Assembly (NCBI GenBank): GCA_027295555.1
Contig: JAPUKT010000242.1
Location: forward strand, 1-5,492
DNA: 5,492 bases
Direction: 5' to 3'
Source: Deltaproteobacteria bacterium
GTDB taxonomy: Bacteria; Myxococcota_A; Polyangia; Polyangiales; Houyiibacteriaceae
Part shown: piece by piece, positions 1 to 5,492 of the stretch
How the letters are laid out: every line of letters starts with the position of its first letter
Position numbering within the stretch: the stretch's first letter is position 1
Notes under the pieces: model-generated
Seen by the model: only the letters and a program-made list of their open reading frames with translations
What the model was told of the DNA's origin: nothing
Database searches by the model: none
Translations under genes and position numbers: made by a program

Positions 1-754
1 TTTCAATGAAAGGAATGCCTATCGCCTCATCGTCGAGGCGCCACCCCCCGAACTGCGTGTACACCTTCCATGCCGCGATCTCTTGTTCTTCCTTGAGCGC
101 TTGCATCCCGTCAAGCTGCTCCTCGCCTCGGTCCGGCACGACGATGCCGTGGATGATGAGACGCTCCGAGTCTGCCAGGCGGTTCACGATTTCCCGTGTA
201 GCCGCCGCTTCTTCGGTCTCGAGCGGATTGTTTCCCGGAACCGCCGGCACTTGCGACAACACTGCAATGCTGGTGTCGCTGTTCACGAAGAGCTCGCGAA
301 TGTAGTGCTCCGCATCGAAGCAATCGACGAAGTCGGTCTCGCCGCACTGCGACTGCGGGAATATCCGCAGCGAACCCTCGAATCCGCCACCTTCACGCCA
401 AGCCCCGTTCGGATTCACATGATGAGTTTGCACATCGAAGATGAGCTCGTCGCCCTCGAGCGGTTCGCACGCACCTGCATCCAGCATCATTCCGCCGTCG
501 ACCTCGAACCCAGCGCTCGAGCATCCGTACACCTGATTGATCACGCAGAGCGCCGTCGCGGTTCCCATCGTGCTCGAGACGAAATCACGGCGCGATAGTC
601 CGAGGCGCCGTGATTTCTCAATCACCAAACGCTGGAAGGTTTCTTCCGCAATTCGGTCGCGCTTGGTGGGCGGCGGGGGATCGAACTCTCCGTTCGAGCC
701 CGTACGAAACGGAATGGGCGACTCGATCGGGGGATCATGGGAGCTCTTCTTCAC
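1..754 (-). CDS. Tat-exported amidohydrolase_2-family metal-dependent hydrolase, C-terminus beyond window
   Basis: The reading frame stays open from a GTG at 754 to the left edge, giving 251 residues and no stop. Residues 54-59 read SRRDFV, a twin-arginine motif, followed by a weakly hydrophobic stretch and a possible lipobox VYGC (75-78). The product is therefore probably exported folded and perhaps lipid-anchored. The catalytic part begins near residue 105 with FDVQTHHV; H111 and H112 sit where TIM-barrel amidohydrolases carry first-strand metal ligands. AAWKVYTQFG (228-236) fits a later barrel strand. The remaining ligands would lie outside the window. The family hydrolyses or decarboxylates varied substrates, so none is assigned. 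The start is uncertain: GTG 754 has no clear Shine-Dalgarno and leaves an unusually long 53-residue leader before the RR motif. A GTG at 625 (V44) would give a normal Tat n-region. I prefer 754 because the leader segment SNGEFDPPPPT resembles what I recall of related proteins. The gene follows the membrane-protein gene by 44 bp and is probably cotranscribed with it. Confidence 0.85.
   Translation of the reverse strand, partial: MKKSSHDPPIESPIPFRTGSNGEFDPPPPTKRDRIAEETFQRLVIEKSRRLGLSRRDFVSSTMGTATALCVINQVYGCSSAGFEVDGGMMLDAGACEPLEGDELIFDVQTHHVNPNGAWREGGGFEGSLRIFPQSQCGETDFVDCFDAEHYIRELFVNSDTSIAVLSQVPAVPGNNPLETEEAAATREIVNRLADSERLIIHGIVVPDRGEEQLDGMQALKEEQEIAAWKVYTQFGGWRLDDEAIGIPFIE
581..617. repeat. 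Perfect 13-bp inverted repeat inside the amidohydrolase gene
   Basis: Left arm GAAATCACGGCGC (581-593) and right arm GCGCCGTGATTTC (605-617) are exact reverse complements, separated by an 11-nt loop (594-604). On the minus-strand mRNA this would form a strong GC-rich hairpin 137 nt after the chosen GTG start. The arms encode EKSRR (46-50) and SRRDF (54-58), that is, the Tat motif and an SRR just before it. Part of the symmetry comes from two SRR triplets, but the match extends beyond those codons. There is no U-tract after it, so an intrinsic terminator is unlikely. Confidence 0.8.
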
Positions 755-798
755 GTGACGAGGATACCGCGGCAGCGCCGCCGTGACGACCGCTCCCT

Positions 799-1161
799 TC
801 AAACGCCCCGAAAGAAAGCCATCGAAACGCCCGTTCCCATTATCAGCAGGCCCATACAGATGACGACGAACCCGAGGCCCCCGACGTAACACCAGGACAT
901 CACGCTCCGTCGCTCTTCGGGAAGAAGACAGGCGTTGAACCGTAGCGGCCGCCAGTACCAGCCACGTGGCAACTCGCCTCGCGGGTGGAGGACCTGGTAG
1001 AGCCGCAGGTGATAGATCAAGCCCGTCGGAACGCCGACGGCAAAGCCCAGTGCAGTGACCCAAACGCCGTTGTAATAGAGCGTCTCCCACGGAGCGAACC
1101 AGACGCCGCTCAGCAGGCACATGAGGGCCGTGATGGCCCCGACGATCCCAAGCTCACGCAT
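799..1161 (-). CDS. Small integral membrane protein of unknown function (120 aa, about three TM segments)
   Basis: I do not recognise this family. The 120-residue product has hydrophobic stretches near residues 4-21, 33-50 and 93-115 by eye, which would be inner-membrane helices. Between the second and third lies a polar, arginine-rich loop (about 51-90) with GWYWRPLRFNACLL and then PEERR. The conserved-looking W/R/P pattern there argues for a real protein. The ATG at 1161 has a GGAG (1170-1167) five bases upstream, which supports the start; the stop is TGA. The amidohydrolase begins 44 bp downstream in the same direction, so the two probably share a transcript starting in the divergent region at 1162-1316. 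No catalytic motif is visible. A subunit, transporter accessory or plain uncharacterised membrane protein are all possible. Existence as a gene is fairly secure; function is unknown. Confidence 0.75.
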   Translation of the reverse strand: MRELGIVGAITALMCLLSGVWFAPWETLYYNGVWVTALGFAVGVPTGLIYHLRLYQVLHPRGELPRGWYWRPLRFNACLLPEERRSVMSWCYVGGLGFVVICMGLLIMGTGVSMAFFRGV

Positions 1162-1316
1162 CGCCGCTCCGTGTCGGTTTTGTCCTCCATCTCGGCACCG
1201 ATTTCCAGGTTAGACCCGCCAACGCGCCGCGCGCCAGGTTCCACGAAAAAGATGCGCGTCCCCAGCATGGCCGACGACTTGCGCATTGCTCGCAATTCGT
1301 TCTTAAACAGTCCCAC
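1162..1316. promoter_or_regulatory. Divergent intergenic region between membrane-protein gene and Rieske gene
   Basis: The two start codons face away from each other across 155 bp with no convincing gene, so promoters for both units are expected here. On the plus side the most AT-rich stretch is 1294-1308. A weak sigma70-like pairing, TTGCGC (1279-1284) with TTAAAC (1303-1308), can be drawn but is poor. No good Shine-Dalgarno precedes the ATG at 1317. The region carries the palindrome at 1275-1299. The promoter role is inferred from gene layout rather than from strong motifs. Confidence 0.45.
1275..1299. promoter_or_regulatory. Imperfect 25-bp palindrome, candidate operator upstream of the Rieske gene
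   Basis: Arms CGACTTGCG (1275-1283) and CGCAATTCG (1291-1299) pair at 8 of 9 positions around a 7-nt centre (1284-1290). The site ends 17 bp before the Rieske ATG and overlaps the only plausible promoter elements. Its size and position suit a dimeric repressor of the TetR or GntR kind, but no regulator gene is in the window. An RNA hairpin in the leader is the alternative. Confidence 0.35.
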
Positions 1317-2372
1317 ATGACGCGTAACTCGAATTTCGTGACCCGTGAGTCGAATCGTCTTCAAGCGTTTCCGACCGGATGGTTCCTCATCTGCTTCTCG
1401 GACGAGCTTAAAGCCGGCGAGGTGAAGTCGGTCCAGTTCATGGGCCAGGACTTGGTCGTGTTTCGGACCGAGTCGGGCAAGGCGTGCTTGAGCGACGCCT
1501 TCTGTCCACACATGGGCGCCCACTTCGCCTATGGTGGCACCATTCAAGGCGAAATCTTGCGCTGCCCCTTCCATGGGTTCTGTTACGACACGGAAGGCAC
1601 CTGCGTCAAGACGGGCTACGACACGAAGCCCCCGCGCAAGGCCAAGCTTCGCACCTGGCCCATCGAAGAAATGAACGGGCTGATCCTCGCGTATCACCAG
1701 CAGGACTGGGAGGCCCCCGAGTGGACCGTACCCAAGCTCGACGATGACGGGTGGACGCCGCTGGTCCATCACACCTGGGAGGTCCGCGCCAACCCGTACG
1801 ACACGGCCGAGAACAGCGTCGACTTCGGGCACCTTTCGATCGTACACGGATATCGGAAGACCGAGATTATCCAGCCACTGCAGACGGAGGGCCCGAAGCT
1901 CACCGCACGGTACGGGATGGATCGCGACGCCGGGGTGTTCGGAAAGAGGCGCGATCTTCGCGCCGAGTTCGAGATCACGAAATGGGGTCTCGGCTATTCG
2001 TGCGTCGAAGTCGAAGTGGCCGAATACGGCCTGCGCTCTCGGCACTTCGTGTTTCCGAGCGCGATCGACCAACAGATGCTGAAGCTGAGCCTCGCGATCA
2101 GCCTCCGACACGTCACGCACCCCGAGAAGATCAACCCGCTACTGAGGCTCGTGCCGAGGAGCGTCCTCCACAAGCTGATCGTCGGTGCCTCGATGCGCGG
2201 CTACAAGAACGACGTCTCCCAGGACTTCGAGATCTGGCGCAACAAGATCGGCGTCGAGCGCCCTCCCCTCGCCGAAGGCGATGGCCCCATCCACGCCTTC
2301 CGGCAGTGGACGAAGCAGTTCGACCCGACCCGGACCGGCGAAGACGATCAGGTCATCAGCGCCGCGGAGTAG
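1317..2372 (+). CDS. Rieske [2Fe-2S] non-heme iron oxygenase, KshA/Neverland-like
   Basis: This 351-residue protein is a complete Rieske oxygenase alpha subunit. The N-terminal Rieske domain (about 18-127) has the cluster ligands C63-P-H65 and C83-P-F-H86. The catalytic domain carries AENSVDFGHLSIVHG (164-178), with D169 as the likely electron bridge between centres and H172 and H177 as iron ligands. D303 in QDFEIW is the likely third ligand, the arrangement known from 3-ketosteroid 9-alpha-hydroxylase KshA. The tail pattern IWRNKI...GDGPIHAFRQWTKQF also matches KshA and the cholesterol 7-desaturase (DAF-36/Neverland) group. Such enzymes are usually cytoplasmic and use O2 and electrons from a separate reductase; none is encoded here. 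A steroid, sterol or other polycyclic substrate is an inference from family resemblance. The start at 1317 lacks a clear ribosome binding site. The gene is alone on its strand and converges on the GH31 gene with 14 bp between stops. Confidence 0.92.
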   Translation: MTRNSNFVTRESNRLQAFPTGWFLICFSDELKAGEVKSVQFMGQDLVVFRTESGKACLSDAFCPHMGAHFAYGGTIQGEILRCPFHGFCYDTEGTCVKTGYDTKPPRKAKLRTWPIEEMNGLILAYHQQDWEAPEWTVPKLDDDGWTPLVHHTWEVRANPYDTAENSVDFGHLSIVHGYRKTEIIQPLQTEGPKLTARYGMDRDAGVFGKRRDLRAEFEITKWGLGYSCVEVEVAEYGLRSRHFVFPSAIDQQMLKLSLAISLRHVTHPEKINPLLRLVPRSVLHKLIVGASMRGYKNDVSQDFEIWRNKIGVERPPLAEGDGPIHAFRQWTKQFDPTRTGEDDQVISAAE

Positions 2373-2386
2373 CGGGCTCAGTTCGT

Positions 2387-4510
2387 CTAACGGCAGTCTT
2401 CGGGCGTGAGGTTCGCTTCCGCGTTCCGGAGGTCGTCCCGGTCCTCCCTAAGCGCATAGACCGGGGGACGCCCGATCGGGGCCGGGACTCGGACTTCGAC
2501 GGGCCCCCTGATGTCGTTCCCGGTCCACACGTTGAACCACTTGCCGGCGGGGAAGTAGACCGGCCGCCCCGTCGCCCCCTCGGTCAGCACCGGCGCAACC
2601 AAGAGCGAATCGCCGAGCATGTACTGATCGCTCAGGTTCCACGTGGCGGGGTCGTTCGGAAAGTTGAGCATCATGTGTCGGAGAATCGGTGCGCCGGTCG
2701 TCTCCCACTCGGTAGCAAGCGCGACGAGCTCGTCCATGAGCGCGCAGTGCACATACGTAAACTTTCGGAAGTGCGCGGTGGTTTCTTCGTCGCGGTCCCA
2801 GCGCCAGTTGTTCTCTTTGTCTGCTCCCTGATGCGTCCGCATGATCGGGGTGAACGCGCCAAGCTCCGTCCAACGCTGGTAGAGCTCCTTGGTGCTCGGC
2901 CCGTCGCCCCGCGCGAAACCAGCAATGTCATGGGTGACGAACGGCTGACCGGCGAGCCCCATGTTGATCAGAGCCGGCACCACGGTCGGCAATCCGTCGA
3001 GCTCGCTCCAATTCGTCTCCTGGTCGCCGGTCCAGTGAATCTGCGCGACGCTCTGCACACCCGTGAACCCCGACCGCGCGAACATCACCCAATTGCCGTC
3101 GGGACGCACTGCGTCCATCGCCTCGCGGGTTGCGCGTTGCCAATCGATCGGGAAGGTGTTGCGGCGCTCGACGCCGTCACTCCCATCGCTGGCCACCGCA
3201 TCGAGGGGAATCCACTCGCCAAAGTCGGCCATCCAGCCGTCGACCCCGTAGTCTCGGACGATGTTGGCGAGAGACTCGGCGATGAAGTCCAAAGTATCCG
3301 GGTTCGAGAAGTCGGGATGCCCGTTTTTCTCCGGAATGTTGGGACCGACCGACAGGTAGGTCTGCCCTTCCGGGTCGTTCACCAAGAGACCCATCTGCTT
3401 CATCATGGTGAATCGCTGATCAGGTTTTTCGACGATGAAGGGGTTCACGTAGGTCAGGAACTTGTAGCCACGCTCGTGAAGGTCGCTGACCATCTGGCCG
3501 AACTGCGGGTAGCAGACACTGCAGTCCTCATTCTCGGGGCAGAAGTCGTCTGCAAGGCACACTTCGCGCGGCTCCCACACGTATCGGACCCCACCGTCGA
3601 AGTCGATTCGAGCGCCGCCCCAGTCCTGAACCCACAGGACCGAGACCGGTATCCCTGCAGCCTCGAGCGTGTCGACCTCACCAAGGACCGCGTCGGATCC
3701 ACCCCCTGACCCAATCCAGAGTGAATAAGCCCAAAGCGGCGGCTGAGCGGGTCGACCGACCAGGTCCGCGAGCTGACGGATCACGTCGACCGGAGTCGGA
3801 CCGTGAAACACACGCCACTGGACCGGCGCGCCACTCACGACCTCGATCCAAGCAATGTTCTCGTCGGTCGCGCAAAGATCAACCTGCACGCGACGAGCGG
3901 TGTCGAACAATACCCCGAAGCCTCGCGCGTCGATGTAGTACGGCATCGGGAAGTAGGTCGAATGGTCGTTGCCAGCGGCGGCGTCATCTCCGTCGCGACC
4001 TCGACCCTGCTCGGCGACGAGTAGCTGGAACTTCTCGCCGCGCTGGTTGGTGGCGTTGTACTGCTCGCCGAAACCGTGGAATGTGCCGTTCTCGTCGCAA
4101 CGAATACCGACGGAAATCGAGTCCGCCGAGTCCCCTGCAAGCTCGAGCCGAAACTCGCTCGACTCATCGCTCACCAGCGTGGTCACCAGGGTCGCACTAC
4201 GAGAGCCATCCGCGTTGGCGTATTCGACGGTCGCCCCGGACTCGTCGTTGATGACGGATCGGACCGAGAGGGGGTCGACCACCTCGTCGGACCGGATGAA
4301 CTGCTCGGGCTGTCCGAAGAACGTCTCGTTGAAATTGCGCGCCACGGGCCCACCAGGCGCGAGCGCGAACAGGGCACGGCCGTCGACGATCACTTCGACG
4401 GTGCCATCCTCGCCGGCCACGATCTGAACCGACGAACCCCCACCATCGCTGCTGCAAGCGACCCCAACCGCCAGAAAGCAGCCCAAGCTCACAAGCCAAA
4501 ATCGACCCAT
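2387..4510 (-). CDS. GH31 glycoside hydrolase, sulfoquinovosidase (YihQ)-like, predicted lipoprotein
   Basis: This 707-residue protein hydrolyses an alpha-glycoside by the retaining GH31 mechanism. The nucleophile is D429 in DGWMADFGEW and the acid/base is D496 in HWTGDQ. The N-terminal beta domain has GEQY (148-151) and EQGRGR (167-172). The barrel and C-terminal domains (APIGRPPVYALR) follow YihQ from memory along nearly the whole length. Of the YihQ sulfonate-pocket residues, Q295, R309 and W312 are present, but the position of Q262 is Gly269 and that of Y508 is Phe532. The substrate may therefore be sulfoquinovosides or a related alpha-glycoside. A four-Cys insertion (C318, C324, C330, C333) follows W312. 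The start is ATG 4510, not the upstream in-frame ATG at 4648, because AGGAG lies 7 nt before it and the first residues, MGRFWLVSLGCFLAVGVAC, form a lipoprotein signal ending at C19. The gene lies 71 bp downstream of the propeller gene, probably in one operon. Confidence 0.93.
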   Translation of the reverse strand: MGRFWLVSLGCFLAVGVACSSDGGGSSVQIVAGEDGTVEVIVDGRALFALAPGGPVARNFNETFFGQPEQFIRSDEVVDPLSVRSVINDESGATVEYANADGSRSATLVTTLVSDESSEFRLELAGDSADSISVGIRCDENGTFHGFGEQYNATNQRGEKFQLLVAEQGRGRDGDDAAAGNDHSTYFPMPYYIDARGFGVLFDTARRVQVDLCATDENIAWIEVVSGAPVQWRVFHGPTPVDVIRQLADLVGRPAQPPLWAYSLWIGSGGGSDAVLGEVDTLEAAGIPVSVLWVQDWGGARIDFDGGVRYVWEPREVCLADDFCPENEDCSVCYPQFGQMVSDLHERGYKFLTYVNPFIVEKPDQRFTMMKQMGLLVNDPEGQTYLSVGPNIPEKNGHPDFSNPDTLDFIAESLANIVRDYGVDGWMADFGEWIPLDAVASDGSDGVERRNTFPIDWQRATREAMDAVRPDGNWVMFARSGFTGVQSVAQIHWTGDQETNWSELDGLPTVVPALINMGLAGQPFVTHDIAGFARGDGPSTKELYQRWTELGAFTPIMRTHQGADKENNWRWDRDEETTAHFRKFTYVHCALMDELVALATEWETTGAPILRHMMLNFPNDPATWNLSDQYMLGDSLLVAPVLTEGATGRPVYFPAGKWFNVWTGNDIRGPVEVRVPAPIGRPPVYALREDRDDLRNAEANLTPEDCR

Positions 4511-4538
4511 CGTGTCACTCCTACCTAAGAAGACACGA
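4510..4538. repeat. Small inverted repeat enclosing the GH31 ribosome binding site
   Basis: TCGTGTC (4510-4516) pairs exactly with GACACGA (4532-4538), leaving a 15-nt loop that contains the AGGAG. On the mRNA this would present the ribosome binding site in a hairpin loop, with the stem touching the first base of the ATG. A 7-bp stem with this loop could easily arise by chance, so any translational role is speculative. Confidence 0.3.
4518..4522 (-). promoter_or_regulatory. Shine-Dalgarno of the GH31 gene (decides the start)
   Basis: On the minus strand AGGAG precedes ATG 4510 with a 7-nt spacer. It is the best ribosome binding site in the window. It settles the start in favour of the form with a lipoprotein signal rather than the 46-residue longer frame from 4648, which would overlap the end of the upstream gene. 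Confidence 0.8.
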
Positions 4539-4581
4539 AGATCCTCGGATTCGGCGGTCTTGGCAAGCCGACGGCACCCTG

Positions 4582-5492
4582 CTACGGCAGCGTCGAAACC
4601 CGAATGCGTCCCCAGTTGGGCTCGGAAAGGCTTCCCACGTAGAGCCAATCGCCAACCTGCTCTGCGCTGGTTGTCATCGAAAAGCGGGCACCGTCCACGT
4701 CCTGGAGGTTGTGCACGACGTTGCCATCAGCATCGAGACCCAGCACGAACGGGTGGCGCTTGGCCTTCGGCTGAAGCGCCGAGGGAATCCGATGGATGAT
4801 CTTCCGGAACCACGGACGGCCGGAAGCGCTATCGAGCAGCGCATTGCGAGGCGCGTAGATCGCCAACCAGAAGATCCCATCCGAGCCTGTTGAAATCCCG
4901 TCGGGGAAGCCCGGGAGATTGTCGATAAACACCTCGACTTGACCTGCCTTGGGTCCACGGACGAAGACCTTCTTGGTTCGGTAGCGCATCGTCTCGTTGA
5001 CCAGCACGTAGGTTTCGTCGGGAGATACTGCGATGCCGTTGGCGAAATAAAGCTCGCTCAGCACCACCTCACACTTCCCCGTGTTGATGTCGTATTTGAC
5101 GAGCCTGCCCTTCGGGCCGCTCTCGAGGGCCTCGTTCATCACCTCGTGTTGCGACCACTCGTAGGAGGCGTCGGAAAACCACGCGACGTTCTGCGAATCG
5201 ACGTCCACGTCGTCGGTGAACCTGAATGGATGGTGGCCAGCCTCGGTGCAGAGGACCGTGATGGTCCCCTCGGGGTCGAGCGACAGGAGCCCTTTGAACG
5301 CATCCGCCACGATGAGGTTGCCATCGACGTCGAAATCCAAGCCATGCGGCCAGCCGCCAGTGTCCGTAAACGCTTCGACCTTCGCTCCGTCAGGCGAGTA
5401 TCGGAAGATCCGTCCCTCCTCGACGCCGACGTACACCCGGCCTTCCGCGTCGACGGCCACATCTTCGGGACCGTGCGTCTTCGGCGTGGGGA
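4582..5492 (-). CDS. SMP-30/gluconolactonase/strictosidine-synthase-like beta-propeller protein, N-terminus beyond window
   Basis: The frame is open to the right edge and 302 residues are visible, ending in TAG. The GTG at 5460 is an internal valine: the upstream residues PTPKTHGPED belong to the first propeller blade, so the true start lies outside. The metal-site residues expected in SMP-30-type six-bladed propellers are visible: E9 in HGPED, N151 in FANGIAVSPDE and D197 in GFPDGIS. Segments such as HHPFRFTDDVDVDSQNVAWF, LVNETMRYR and APRNALLD are typical of the strictosidine-synthase-like/APMAP branch. Bacterial members are mostly uncharacterised; lactone or ester hydrolysis is the usual proposal, and alkaloid synthesis is not implied. 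Whether it is exported cannot be judged without the N-terminus. The GH31 gene starts 71 bp downstream in the same direction, suggesting a shared transcript and perhaps a shared sugar pathway. The family call is firm; the reaction is unknown. Confidence 0.9.
   Translation of the reverse strand, partial: PTPKTHGPEDVAVDAEGRVYVGVEEGRIFRYSPDGAKVEAFTDTGGWPHGLDFDVDGNLIVADAFKGLLSLDPEGTITVLCTEAGHHPFRFTDDVDVDSQNVAWFSDASYEWSQHEVMNEALESGPKGRLVKYDINTGKCEVVLSELYFANGIAVSPDETYVLVNETMRYRTKKVFVRGPKAGQVEVFIDNLPGFPDGISTGSDGIFWLAIYAPRNALLDSASGRPWFRKIIHRIPSALQPKAKRHPFVLGLDADGNVVHNLQDVDGARFSMTTSAEQVGDWLYVGSLSEPNWGRIRVSTLP

Noticed and set aside
83..598. 171-codon plus-strand frame at the left end
   Set aside because: It is antisense to the amidohydrolase frame, which has a Tat motif and barrel-like segments; this frame has no recognisable features.
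754..789. Direct repeat CGTGACGA (754-761 and 782-789) flanking a short GC-rich stem (769-781)
   Set aside because: An 8-bp repeat and a 5-bp stem with a 3-nt loop are within chance expectation in GC-rich DNA, and no terminator U-tract follows.
1110..2120. 336-codon minus-strand frame antisense to the Rieske gene
   Set aside because: It overlaps a complete Rieske enzyme and the start of the membrane-protein gene, and shows no recognisable domain or start signal.
1751..3709. 652-codon open frame on the plus strand running across the Rieske end and antisense to the GH31 gene
   Set aside because: Its translation is Arg/Pro/His-rich without any domain, and it overlaps two genes with clear catalytic motifs. 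Long antisense frames are expected in GC-rich coding DNA.
4551..4571. Weak stem TCGGC/GCCGA after the propeller gene as a possible terminator
   Set aside because: It has only five base pairs, an 11-nt loop and no U-tract; the downstream gene is codirectional and close, so readthrough is more likely.
4511..4648. 46-residue N-terminal extension of the GH31 protein from the ATG at 4648
   Set aside because: It would overlap the end of the upstream gene, lacks a signal peptide at its start, and the ATG at 4510 has a strong AGGAG and begins a lipoprotein signal.

Overview
The window is GC-rich and densely coding, with no RNA genes, mobile elements or CRISPR. The predicted proteins include two likely exported lipoproteins, one of them with a twin-arginine signal, a Rieske oxygenase of the steroid/sterol type, and an amidohydrolase. 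This mix suggests a chromosomal segment of a heterotrophic Gram-negative bacterium. Myxococcota or a related former deltaproteobacterial lineage, possibly an environmental genome, is my best guess. That placement is an impression from protein style and was not tested.

Layout, left to right. (1) On the minus strand, positions 1-754 hold the N-terminal 251 residues of an amidohydrolase_2-type protein with a Tat signal; it runs off the left edge. (2) Just upstream, in the same direction, 799-1161 encodes a 120-residue protein with about three membrane segments. (3) Positions 1162-1316 are a divergent promoter region with an imperfect 25-bp palindrome close to the next start codon. (4) On the plus strand, 1317-2372 encodes a complete Rieske non-heme iron oxygenase with all expected metal ligands. 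(5) After only 14 bp, a convergent minus-strand gene at 2387-4510 encodes a GH31 glycoside hydrolase. It is predicted to be a lipoprotein and resembles the sulfoquinovosidase YihQ. (6) Upstream of it in the same direction, 4582-5492 encodes most of a six-bladed propeller protein of the SMP-30/strictosidine-synthase-like family. It is open at its N-terminus at the right edge.

The propeller and GH31 genes (71 bp apart) look like one minus-strand transcription unit. The membrane protein and amidohydrolase (44 bp apart) look like another. The Rieske gene is alone on the plus strand between them. Taken together this looks like accessory catabolism: exported glycoside cleavage, a possible lactonase, a ring or sterol-type oxygenase and a hydrolase. 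No substrate is proven by the sequence.

The points most worth following are the altered sulfonate-pocket residues and four-cysteine insertion in the sulfoquinovosidase-like enzyme, its predicted location outside the cytoplasm, and a perfect 13-bp inverted repeat lying over the Tat-signal codons of the amidohydrolase.
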